From an uncultured Bacteroidia bacterium (lineage in GTDB: Bacteria > Bacteroidota > Bacteroidia > Bacteroidales > Prolixibacteraceae): 58,015 nt of DNA. The stretch covers positions 1 to 58,015 of the forward strand of contig CAIXZH010000103.1 in the NCBI GenBank assembly GCA_903923905.1, written 5' to 3'. This document shows, in pieces, positions 11,701-18,672 of this stretch (positions are counted from its first letter, which is position 1; the number at the start of each line of letters is the position of its first letter). The position numbers were made by a program, and so were the translations under genes. Below the pieces are notes generated by a model. It had not been told where the DNA came from. It ran no database searches and saw nothing but the letters and a program-made list of their open reading frames with translations.

Positions 11701-12032
11701 CGGAGCCAATCACCAATCAACCAATTGCCGGTAAAATTGAGTCCAAGACAACGGTTCAAAAAACAGATAGCATAATAAGTAGCAAAAAACAGGTTACAAT
11801 CAAACGGTTCGGTTCTGCAATTCAAGCGGGGGCCTTTACCAAAGAGCAAAATGCAGTTAATGTTAAGGAACAACTGATCAAAGTAACTGATAATCCGGTT
11901 GATATCCTGCATGAAGATGGACTATATAAAGTACAAATATGGGGCTTCAAGGGAAGAAAAGAGGCTTTGGAGTATCTACCAAAACTAAAACGGAAAGGTT
12001 TTAACGCGGCGTTTGTGGTTCGGATAGATTAG
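8748..12032 (+). CDS. Usher-like outer-membrane protein with C-terminal SPOR domain
   Basis: This is a 1,094-residue protein. An N-terminal signal segment (to about residue 41, ending SIAQ) is followed by a soluble N-terminal domain (about 45-170). A long region with alternating polar and apolar strands follows, consistent with a beta-barrel. Its plug-like part contains ELYVNNVLIDYMKADGSG, VPLVYGNSAVKLKFYGPWGE and a LPPKELEY segment, a signature I associate with usher-like proteins. Near residue 682 there is an EF-hand-like DINGNGKRDKGEP motif followed by a carboxypeptidase-regulatory-like domain. A Pro/Thr/Ser-rich linker (about 870-1015) leads to a SPOR-type domain (about 1020-1092; IQAGAFTKEQNA ... 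LYKVQIWGF) expected to bind peptidoglycan. Translocation of the DUF4402 protein is inferred from gene order. An usher joined to SPOR is unusual. Alternative: a generic carboxypeptidase-like OMP. Confidence 0.7.
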   Translation: MKQTSLPEFFKYRKSPLISLIFIISAFMFVLMSCFPLHSIAQNEPQYDEISILLNIQQFGGTEIPAVILDETVYLPVKDIFSFLKIKNNPSAQIDSITGFFINPQATYSIDNIHHRIRYQGKEYVLKINDLIKTETNLYLKSTWFGQLFGLDCIFSFRSLSVNLSTKLELPVIREMRLEQMRANMSHLRGEVKTDTTIARKYPLLHLGMADWSVISTQQSPGGTDTRVNLALGTVIAGGEANVLLNYDNTSTFTEKQQQYQWHFVNNDQPVLRQVTAGKINATATSSIFDPILGVQFTNTPSTYRRSFGTYTLSDITEPNWMVELYVNNVLIDYMKADGSGFYKFEVPLVYGNSAVKLKFYGPWGEERTKEQNLSIPFNFLPPKELEYSLSAGLVEDSIHSRFGRALMNYGVSRHLTIGAGVEYLSSVAKSPAMPFLSASIQLMSNLMITGEYTNGVKSKGILDYRLPSNLQFELDYTKYVPGQKAIIYNYLEERKGVVSIPIRGKNFTLYTRFTVNQIVLPGITNTNAEMLWSGSVHQVATNFTTYGLFTGVANPYIYSNLALTFRLPKRITLTPQTQFEYNHERFISARGIIEKPLFKHGYLNISFEQNFASKTRNLEVGIRYDLSFAQAGLSVRSTNTINSLIESARGSILYDHKSHYLGTNNRTSVGKGGIALLPYLDINGNGKRDKGEPKVPGLQFRINGGTIKRSDKDTTIHILDLVPYTSYFLELDKNSFDNIGWQMHNLSMKVNIDANQFKTIEIPVSVIGEASGNVYLESSAQGRILVCFYRLNGTLAGKVMTESDGYYSYLGLTPGKFTARIDPEQLKKLKMVSVPESIPINIAPSRDGTILDGLDFHLSLINKEPVKEPAKDTTKAVSKVIPVSIVANPSEAPKSTPATVINQPVSTKTPSTIPANQAVSIQAPLSTGTTQPAGTPANPTSLIKATPANLPTTPVITKTSQVSNVNTLPVNISNQKAVVANKVPEPITNQPIAGKIESKTTVQKTDSIISSKKQVTIKRFGSAIQAGAFTKEQNAVNVKEQLIKVTDNPVDILHEDGLYKVQIWGFKGRKEALEYLPKLKRKGFNAAFVVRID

Positions 12033-12074
12033 ATTAAAAATCTGAGAGTTTAATGAAGGTGATAGATAAGAAGT

Positions 12075-12105
12075 AACTGGATGGCTGGCAACTGGCGGCT
12101 GGCAG
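12075..12105. repeat. Degenerate heptamer tract (nnCTGGC)
   Basis: Successive units reading aaCTGGC and ggCTGGC lie in the 273-bp gap between convergent genes. A similar tract is at 50898-50927. A 10-bp arm inside it (GCAACTGGCG, 12088-12097) recurs inverted at 12218-12227. The rest of the gap shows no gene. Confidence 0.4.
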
Positions 12106-12305
12106 ATCTTCTTCTGAGAAGCTACTGCAGTCCGAATTGAAGCGGTCATGTGATTTTCCGTCGCCTTTTTCTTCCCCAAGAGTTAAGAATGGAAACAACA
12201 TATTAGCAACAGGTAATCGCCAGTTGCTAAAAGCCAGTCACAAAAACCTATTCTAGCAAGAGCACATTCCTTTTATTTACTCCGATATTCCACCTAAAAC
12301 AATTT

Positions 12306-13667
12306 CTACCCTCTGACCAGCTTATACTTCTCTATTTTTGCATTCAGCGTTGGACGCGTAATATCAAGAATATGTGAAGCTTCGAGCTTATTCCATTTTA
12401 CCTCATCGAGTATCCGCTTGATATGATATTTCTCCAGTTCTGCAATGGTACGATACTTCAGAATCTCCTGTTTATTCTCGACTTCAGGATTTTGTCGGTT
12501 ATTCAGTGTGATGTTTTCAACTTCCAATACATCATTCTTTGACATCACAATGGCCTGAAGAATGGTATTTTCAAGTTCCAGTACATTTCCATGCCAGTTA
12601 TGAGCTTTCAAAAGATCGATTACTCCCTCCCCAATTTTTACGACATTTCTGTTGAACCGTTTATTCAGTTTATGTAGAAAGTGGACAACCAGATCACGGA
12701 TATCTTCTTTTCTGTCCCGTAAGGGTGGTAAATCGATTGTAAATACCTTTAATCGGTAATACAGATCTTCCCTGAATTTGCCATCTTTTATTAAAGCCTC
12801 AAGATTCTTATTGGAGGCAGCAATAATCCTGGCCCTCATCGGGATAACTTCTTCTCCCCCAACCCTTTCAAATTCCAGTTCCTGAATGACTCTCAATAAT
12901 TTCACCTGGGTATTCAGTGATATCTCGGAAATTTCATCCAAAAAAATGGAGCCTTCACCGGCCAACTCAAACTTCCCTTTTTTGTCCCGTATTGAACCCG
13001 TAAAAGATCCTTTGACATGACCAAAAAGTTCACTCTCCAACAGTGTTTCAGTCAGGGCACTACAATTCACAATGACCAATGGCTGGTTAGCAGTAACGCC
13101 TGAGTAATGAATTAATCTGGCTATAAGTTCTTTCCCTGTACCAGTCTCTCCCTGGATTAAAACATTAACCTTATTGAGCGAGATACGACCAATATTTTTA
13201 AATATCTCCTTCATCTGAGGAGTTTTACCAACAAGAATATTATTCTCAAGCATACTTTCACTCGAGGCATCTTCGAATCTCACCTCATGAAGTCCACTGC
13301 TTACCTTAACCGAATTCAGGGCTAATTGAACCACATTCTTTAGCTGAATCTGATCAATAGGTTTCTCAATATAATCAAAAGCGCCTAATTGGATCGATTT
13401 AATGGTCAAAACAACATCCCCGAAACCGGTCAGCAAAATGACAGGGATGCCAATATACAGTTTACGTATTTCGGTCAGAACTTCAAGCCCATCAATGCCA
13501 GGCATCTGAAAATCAGTTATTACGAGATCAGGATGTTCTGAACGGACCAATGACAAACCAACCTCCCCATTCTCTGCCTGAAGAGTTTTATATCCGAGTC
13601 TTTCGAGGATTTCCTTAATTACCTTCAGACTCAACTTATCATCATCGATTATAAGAATCTTCTCCAT
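12306..13667 (-). CDS. Sigma-54-dependent response regulator (NtrC family)
   Basis: 453 residues with the classical three-part layout. The receiver domain (about 1-120) has acidic residues D8-D9, phospho-acceptor D52 (in VITDFQMPG) and K102 (EKP). The AAA+ domain (about 142-380) has Walker A GETGTGKE at 173-180 and Walker B FLDE at 242-245. A Fis-type helix-turn-helix (about 410-453) ends the protein. It should activate sigma-54 promoters when phosphorylated. The loop that contacts sigma-54, normally GAFTGA, reads GSFTGS at 220-225; the essential Thr is kept. No histidine kinase is in the window, so its partner is elsewhere. It is convergent with the usher-like gene and divergent from the permease. 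A TAnnTTTG-type -7 element on the minus strand lies at 13757-13764. Its targets cannot be read from this sequence. Confidence 0.92.
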   Translation of the reverse strand: MEKILIIDDDKLSLKVIKEILERLGYKTLQAENGEVGLSLVRSEHPDLVITDFQMPGIDGLEVLTEIRKLYIGIPVILLTGFGDVVLTIKSIQLGAFDYIEKPIDQIQLKNVVQLALNSVKVSSGLHEVRFEDASSESMLENNILVGKTPQMKEIFKNIGRISLNKVNVLIQGETGTGKELIARLIHYSGVTANQPLVIVNCSALTETLLESELFGHVKGSFTGSIRDKKGKFELAGEGSIFLDEISEISLNTQVKLLRVIQELEFERVGGEEVIPMRARIIAASNKNLEALIKDGKFREDLYYRLKVFTIDLPPLRDRKEDIRDLVVHFLHKLNKRFNRNVVKIGEGVIDLLKAHNWHGNVLELENTILQAIVMSKNDVLEVENITLNNRQNPEVENKQEILKYRTIAELEKYHIKRILDEVKWNKLEASHILDITRPTLNAKIEKYKLVRG

Positions 13668-13756
13668 AAATATAGACTTTTACATACAAAAAATATTTTA
13701 CCATGCAGGATTGCCATAATTCTAATAAAGAGCATCCTGATTCTGAGAAACTGTAA

Positions 13757-13764
13757 CAAAAATA
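13757..13764 (-). promoter_or_regulatory. Candidate Bacteroidota -7 element for the response regulator
   Basis: On the minus strand this reads TATTTTTG, an exact TAnnTTTG match about 90 nt upstream of the start codon. No clear TTTG -33 box was found, so support is partial. Confidence 0.3.
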
Positions 13765-13790
13765 CATTTAATAATTGATATTTTACAATA

Positions 13791-13813
13791 ATTTTACATA
13801 CAAAATGTAAAAT
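13791..13813. promoter_or_regulatory. 9-bp palindrome, operator candidate
   Basis: ATTTTACAT (13791-13799) and ATGTAAAAT (13805-13813) form a perfect inverted repeat with a 5-nt spacer, in the 340-bp divergent space between the response regulator and the permease. Half of it (TTTACATACAAAA) is repeated directly at 13679-13691, close to the regulator's start codon. Two sites of this kind look like an operator pair for a dimeric regulator; which protein binds is unknown. Confidence 0.4.
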
Positions 13814-13856
13814 TATTTAGTGTGATTTAATTGTGTATGAGCGACGATCATAGATT

Positions 13857-13894
13857 GATGAGGTGAAACTCGTCCTATCACCATCAGGATAGGA
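13857..13894 (+). other. Two adjacent small hairpins in divergent intergenic space
   Basis: GATGAG/CTCGTC (13857-13862 with 13869-13874, loop GTGAAA) is followed at once by a 7-bp hairpin pairing 13874-13880 (CCTATCA region) with the GATAGGA region ending at 13894. GACGA at 13843-13847 could pair instead with TCGTC at 13870-13874, so alternative folds exist. They lie upstream of the better permease promoter candidate, so they may not be in its transcript. I do not recognise a known riboswitch class. Confidence 0.25.
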
Positions 13895-13946
13895 GCAATT
13901 TTTAGACAATTATTGGGCCAAATAATAGCCAATCAGGATTAATGTC

Positions 13947-13954
13947 TAATTTTG
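13947..13954 (+). promoter_or_regulatory. Candidate -7 element for the NCS2 permease
   Basis: TAATTTTG is an exact TAnnTTTG match 53 nt upstream of the ATG at 14008. The -33 position lacks a clear TTTG. Confidence 0.4.
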
Positions 13955-14007
13955 ATAAGTTGAGTATTGACAAAAGAGGGTATTAGAAATTAAATGATAA
14001 CCACACT

Positions 14008-15384
14008 ATGCTCGAGAAATTATTCAGATTAACAGAATACAAAACTTCAGTAAAAACTGAAATTATTGCAGGTGTAACCACCTTTATGACCATGGCATAC
14101 ATCCTGTTCCTAAATCCAAATATCCTCTCCTCCACCGGGATGGATAAAAATGCGGTGTTTTTTGCTACCGCTATTTCTGCCGGATTTGTAACTATAGCGA
14201 TGGGATTAGTAGCTAATTTTCCAATAGCACTGGCACCCGGAATGGGGTTGAATGCCCTCTTTGCCACTGTAGCCCTTACAGGTGTCGGCATGCCCTGGAG
14301 GGTAGCACTGGGGGCTGTATTTATTTCAGGGATTATCTTTATTATTTTGACCATTACAAAGATCAGACAGATTCTGGTAATTGCAGTTCCAAACTCCTTA
14401 AAACGTGCCATTACGGTTGGAATTGGTCTTTTTATCACCATCATCGGATTAAAGCTTGCTGAAATCATGGTCGTAACCACTTCGTTGATTCCCCCAACTC
14501 TGGAATCCATTACGAAATCGGGTGGTTCAGCCTTGCTGAAATCTTTTGAATGGAATATTGGCATGGGAAGCTTTCACAATCCGGGCATGGTGCTTTGTCT
14601 AATTGGACTTGCTATAACGTCCTTGCTAATGGCCCGTCATGTAAAAGGATCTTTGCTAATTGGTATTGTTCTTTCCACATTGATTGGAATTCCCTTGGGG
14701 GTAACGATCATACCCGAACATTTTGCATTTTTCTCGCTTCCAGACTTCCGCAACCTGGCTGTAGGAGAATTGGATATCCTTGGAGCCCTTCATATGGGTA
14801 TCTGGACGGTTGTCTTCACCTTTACATTTGTCGAACTTTTCGATACCTTCGGAACCCTTGTAGGAACAGCTAACCGTGCGGGTCTAATTGATAAAGAGGG
14901 TAACTCTCCTTTGATAGGGAAAGCAATGCTGGTGGATGCATTTGGTGTTTCCTTCGGTGCCTTAATGGGAACTTCAACAATAACTGCATATGTTGAAAGT
15001 GCTGCAGGAATCAGTGAAGGAGGACGAACGGGTTTGACTGCCGTGACAACCGGAATCCTTTTTCTGTTGGCAATTCTGATCGCTCCTTTGGCAACGATGA
15101 TTCCCGGAGCAGCAACAGCTCCCGCCCTGATAATCGTCGGAGTACTGATGGCCTCTTCAGTCCTGGATATCGATTTCAGCGATTTCACAGAAGGTTTCCC
15201 GGCCTTTATCACCTTCGTACTGATGCCTTTTACATACAGTATTGCCAACGGAATTGCGGGTGGAATTGTCTTCTATACGCTCCTTAAAGTTGGAACAGGA
15301 CAAGCGAAAAAGGTACACTGGATGATGTATCTCCTTTTTGCCATTGTGGTAAGCCGATTTATCTTTTTGAGCAATAACGCTTAA
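14008..15384 (+). CDS. NCS2-family permease, AzgA/PbuG-like (adenine/guanine/hypoxanthine type)
   Basis: 458 residues, almost entirely hydrophobic, with the pattern of about 12-14 membrane segments typical of NCS2 transporters. AzgA-type hallmarks are the N-terminal EIIAGVTTFMTMAYILFLNP, the ALAPGMGLNALFA segment and TFVELFDTFGTLVGTA near residue 275. These proteins import purine nucleobases with protons across the inner membrane. The length matches the family (about 430-460), and the ATG start sits just before the conserved N-terminus. It is a single-gene unit, divergent from the sigma-54 regulator and followed by tRNA-Val. Exact substrate (adenine, guanine or hypoxanthine) cannot be decided by eye. 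Confidence 0.9.
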   Translation: MLEKLFRLTEYKTSVKTEIIAGVTTFMTMAYILFLNPNILSSTGMDKNAVFFATAISAGFVTIAMGLVANFPIALAPGMGLNALFATVALTGVGMPWRVALGAVFISGIIFIILTITKIRQILVIAVPNSLKRAITVGIGLFITIIGLKLAEIMVVTTSLIPPTLESITKSGGSALLKSFEWNIGMGSFHNPGMVLCLIGLAITSLLMARHVKGSLLIGIVLSTLIGIPLGVTIIPEHFAFFSLPDFRNLAVGELDILGALHMGIWTVVFTFTFVELFDTFGTLVGTANRAGLIDKEGNSPLIGKAMLVDAFGVSFGALMGTSTITAYVESAAGISEGGRTGLTAVTTGILFLLAILIAPLATMIPGAATAPALIIVGVLMASSVLDIDFSDFTEGFPAFITFVLMPFTYSIANGIAGGIVFYTLLKVGTGQAKKVHWMMYLLFAIVVSRFIFLSNNA

Positions 15385-15455
15385 GAAATTTCAAATTGAT
15401 GGTCTCAAAATTCATATTACTTCCATGACAACCTAATTAATTTGGAAAAATATTC

Positions 15456-15463
15456 TAATTTTG
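15456..15463 (+). promoter_or_regulatory. Candidate -7 element for tRNA-Val
   Basis: TAATTTTG lies 12 nt before the first base of the tRNA, the expected distance for transcription starting just ahead of the mature 5' end. Confidence 0.4.
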
Positions 15464-15474
15464 TCAAAATTGAA

Positions 15475-15549
15475 GGGTTGTTAGCTCAGTTGGTTTAGAG
15501 CATTACCTTGACAGGGTAGGGGTCACTGGTTCGAATCCAGTACAACCCA
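15475..15549 (+). tRNA. tRNA-Val (anticodon GAC)
   Basis: The sequence folds as a full cloverleaf. The acceptor pairs GGGTTGT with ACAACCC, the D stem pairs GCTC with GAGC, and the anticodon stem pairs TTACC with GGTAG around loop TTGACAG, giving anticodon GAC (valine). The T arm is ACTGG-TTCGAAT-CCAGT, and A at 15549 is the discriminator. CCA is not encoded. Confidence 0.95.
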
Positions 15550-15769
15550 CTTCATTTATCATCCAACCTTACTTTTGTGTTATCCCGAAAAGGAGGTTAT
15601 CCACCTCATGGTTCCTGACAACCCCCTAATCAACCTCAGTAGGCATTTATTCCATAGAATTTCATGCTTGAAATGGTATCCATAGAGCCTTATTATTTTT
15701 TTATAACTGTGCACTTTTCAGGTTCAAATTATACCTTTGACTGACTAACATAACAAATCTCCAGACTAT
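15550..15769. other. Intergenic stretch after tRNA-Val
   Basis: About 220 bp with no gene. It holds a small hairpin (GAGGT-TATCC-ACCTC, 15593-15607) without a T tract, and a TACCTTTG -7 candidate at 15732-15739 for the next gene. Confidence 0.6.
15732..15739 (+). promoter_or_regulatory. Candidate -7 element for the GH-like/GH78 pair
   Basis: TACCTTTG is an exact TAnnTTTG match 31 nt before the ATG at 15770. No good -33 TTTG is seen. Confidence 0.4.
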
Positions 15770-18658
15770 ATGAAAACGCATTTCATCAGAGTTATTTTCC
15801 TGATAATCGTTTCTGAAACAGGTGGTCTCACCTGCTTCTCACAAACAGAGACGGCTGACAAAAATATCAGAATGTATAACTATCCGATGAACCCCCGGGA
15901 GCATCCCGATGATCTCCGCCGGGTTGTTAAACCACCCGATGCCGCTGTCTTCGGAAATCAGATCCAGTTTATGGCACTGCGCGGGCTGGAAGGAGACTAT
16001 AAAAAATCCCTCGATACCTATACCCTCAAATATGACCTTGGTAATTTCATATGGCCCTCATACCCTCTGATTTACCAGGCAAACCTGCCTGAGGTCCTGA
16101 ACGAGTTGAAAAAGAGAAACTTATATCTCTTCGATTTATGGGGGTATGTTCCAGGCTCCGGCCCCGGAGGTTACTGGCAACAATTTGTGGTTCCGCAGAA
16201 AGCGCTCAACCTGTTTGAAAAAGAACTTGGAAACCGTTGGATGGGGATGGATAACGGCGAACAGGATGGCCGGTACGTCGGAGGATTTGCCAATCAGATG
16301 ATAACCCCGGGTAGCAGCAGAGAGGAACAATACCTGAATTTTCAAAACCATTTTCAGGGGCTAACCGACCGGCTTGGGAACAAGATGTCAGCCCTCGTTT
16401 CCTTGAATTTTGGTCACTATTTTCTGAAAGAGGGCGTTTACACGATGATTGGTGCCGAAACCGCCCAGGGGTTGCCAAATGCCCAGGTTTATTACTCTTT
16501 TCTTCGAGGAGCCGGGAAACAGTATGGAGTACCCTGGTTTGGAAATGCCTCGGTATGGAACCGGTGGGGATGGAAGAATTATTCAGGCGTCACCAGTGAC
16601 AATGGGGGCGACAGGAAAGGGACCAGCCTAAGCCTCCTCAAAAGATTGATTTATAGCCATATCATGTATAATTGTGTGGCAGTGGGTTTCGAAGCCTCCT
16701 ACCTTGATAAAAAGGAAGAGCTGAGTCCGATCGGCAAAATACAGCAGTCGGCAAATAAATGGGTAAAGAAATATGGCAATCCGGGTAACCTCTACACACC
16801 TGTTGCGGTAATGACCGATTTCTTTTCAGGATGGACTTTCCCAAGACATCTCTATTCCGGAAATATTTATCGTGTTTGGGGCAACCTACCCTATGAAGAA
16901 GGCGACTATTTAACCGACAATATTTTCAATTTGTTTTATCCCGGATACCAGGATGCATCCTATTTCCATGACGAAACAGGATTTCTTTCACCCACCCCTT
17001 TTGGTGATGTTGCAGACTGTATTCTAAGCGATTGCCCGTTATGGTTACTGCAGCACTACCCTATTCTGGTGATCGGCGGAAAATTAAAGGGGGGAAATGA
17101 GATAAAGGAAAATCTGGAAAAATATGTGCAGCTTGGAGGCCACCTCATAATTACAGCCGGAAACCTTGAGAACATGCCCGATGGGATATCGGGGATCCAT
17201 GCCGGCAAAGGAACTGTTTCCATTGACGCAAATGCAACAATATCTTACAACAGATCAACCTTTAAGGAATCCTCTCCTTTTAATGTGAAGGAGATCATTT
17301 CAGCCGATGGCACCAAAACCATTGCTAATGTAAATAGCATAGCACTGGCTGTTGAACGTTCTGTGGGCTTAGGTAAAATAACTGTTTTTGCCTCCCCTTT
17401 CGGATTAGGCACTAACCCAGGAGATTTGCCAAAATCAGAGGTAGACCATCCATTAAAATCCCCATTCCCGTTACTGAATCATGTCCGGCAAATTCTGGAT
17501 GACCTCATCAGCCAAAGTAAAATATTCAGCACCGATAATGGACTCAGCCTGATAACCTGCTGCAAAAACAAAGATGAATTTACGGTGGCCGTATGCAACA
17601 ACAGCTGGCTCGAAAGGCCCTTAAAAATCATTTCGAGTGGAGGCAGAATCATCAGCACAACCGAACTCCCAATCGATTGCTCAGAGCAACATGCAGTTGG
17701 TTTTTTACCTGAAAATGTCAATAATCAAACCGGGAGGAATACCGGGAAAACGATTGCTGGCGGTGATATCCGGATTTTCAACCTCAAAATTGAAGGTAAG
17801 CACATCGGGGAGATCCCCCATATTCAACCATTGCCAAATCCTGTTAACAGGGGAGTGACTCTGCGAAATATCTCTTCCATCAAAAAGGAGATTTTGCTTC
17901 GGCCCACCTTCTTTCAACATTTCGACCGGGTCGTGATCGACTGGAAGTACCTGCTGGAAAAGAAAAATTCAGTACTTGTCAATGAATCGGGTTGGATAAG
18001 CCGTCAGGGACTAAAACTGATTGTTGATTTTTCATCAGGAATAAATCTCTTTCCCGATTTGAGGCTGATAAACAATGATTCCCTCGAATATATCCAAAGT
18101 ATGGAAACCATTAAATCTGTGATCAGTAAAATGGCCCAGCTTGGTGCCGCCGACCTGGTACTTTCCACCCACCGGATGGTTGAGAATAATTTTACACCGG
18201 TTCAATTTGATCTCTCTTTACAAAAAACCCTGAAGGAGATCTGTCAATATGCTGCAATAAATAAAATAAATGTCAGTTTGAGGATGGCTTCCGGGAGGGA
18301 TACTGACAATCTTGGGCAAATCTCTGCGATAGTAAAATCTGTAAATGAGCCGAATCTGTTTGTGTCTCCCTCAACGGCCCTGTTACTCGCAAAACCGGAG
18401 AAGCTTGGGGAAAACATCGAATTGCTGAAGAATCTGAAATTCCGGATTCTTCTTGTTGGCGCTCCTGAAAAGGATATTTACGGAACACTTTGGAACACGA
18501 ACAAACCAATCTGCGATTTTCAGGATAAACAGGCTTTAAAACAGCTGCTGTCTGCCAATCCCGAATGTGCCTTGTTGCTTGACGGCCTATATTCATCATC
18601 AGATGAGGAATATAAGGATATCACCTATCTAAATCAGAACAATTTTAATGCTCAGTAA
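15770..18658 (+). CDS. Secreted glycoside-hydrolase-like protein of unassigned family
   Basis: 962 residues with a signal peptide (about 1-24, ending CFSQ). I cannot assign a GH family. The first 400 residues look like a TIM barrel: WPSYPLIYQANLPEVL, LYLFDLWGYVPG, then GMDNGEQDGRY with E164, and YTMIGAETAQGLPN with E230. These two glutamates are plausible acid/base and nucleophile. The middle part (about 345-480: TPVAVMTDFFSGW ... YPILVIGGKLKGG ... GGHLIITAG) resembles the glutamine-amidotransferase-like domain that follows the barrel in GH42-type beta-galactosidases. The last 300 residues contain another barrel-like or accessory region. It begins an operon with the GH78 gene 14 bp downstream, so it probably acts on the same rhamnose-containing glycan; this role is inferred. 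Confidence 0.6.
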   Translation: MKTHFIRVIFLIIVSETGGLTCFSQTETADKNIRMYNYPMNPREHPDDLRRVVKPPDAAVFGNQIQFMALRGLEGDYKKSLDTYTLKYDLGNFIWPSYPLIYQANLPEVLNELKKRNLYLFDLWGYVPGSGPGGYWQQFVVPQKALNLFEKELGNRWMGMDNGEQDGRYVGGFANQMITPGSSREEQYLNFQNHFQGLTDRLGNKMSALVSLNFGHYFLKEGVYTMIGAETAQGLPNAQVYYSFLRGAGKQYGVPWFGNASVWNRWGWKNYSGVTSDNGGDRKGTSLSLLKRLIYSHIMYNCVAVGFEASYLDKKEELSPIGKIQQSANKWVKKYGNPGNLYTPVAVMTDFFSGWTFPRHLYSGNIYRVWGNLPYEEGDYLTDNIFNLFYPGYQDASYFHDETGFLSPTPFGDVADCILSDCPLWLLQHYPILVIGGKLKGGNEIKENLEKYVQLGGHLIITAGNLENMPDGISGIHAGKGTVSIDANATISYNRSTFKESSPFNVKEIISADGTKTIANVNSIALAVERSVGLGKITVFASPFGLGTNPGDLPKSEVDHPLKSPFPLLNHVRQILDDLISQSKIFSTDNGLSLITCCKNKDEFTVAVCNNSWLERPLKIISSGGRIISTTELPIDCSEQHAVGFLPENVNNQTGRNTGKTIAGGDIRIFNLKIEGKHIGEIPHIQPLPNPVNRGVTLRNISSIKKEILLRPTFFQHFDRVVIDWKYLLEKKNSVLVNESGWISRQGLKLIVDFSSGINLFPDLRLINNDSLEYIQSMETIKSVISKMAQLGAADLVLSTHRMVENNFTPVQFDLSLQKTLKEICQYAAINKINVSLRMASGRDTDNLGQISAIVKSVNEPNLFVSPSTALLLAKPEKLGENIELLKNLKFRILLVGAPEKDIYGTLWNTNKPICDFQDKQALKQLLSANPECALLLDGLYSSSDEEYKDITYLNQNNFNAQ

Positions 18659-18672
18659 TTGATCCAATCATT

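Noticed and set aside
13855-13880. Hammerhead-ribozyme-like string (TTGATGAGGTGAAACTCGTC)
   Set aside because: The CUGAUGA/GAAA/GUC words appear by eye, but no stem II or proper three-stem core can be drawn; a simple hairpin explains it.
13983-14564. Long antisense open frame opposite the NCS2 permease
   Set aside because: It is a shadow of a highly hydrophobic gene and has no domain signal.
15589-15609. Sequence like the complement of the 16S rRNA 3' end (AAGGAGGTTATCCACC)
   Set aside because: Only about 16 nt match and no other rRNA sequence is near; likely chance, and it forms a small hairpin.
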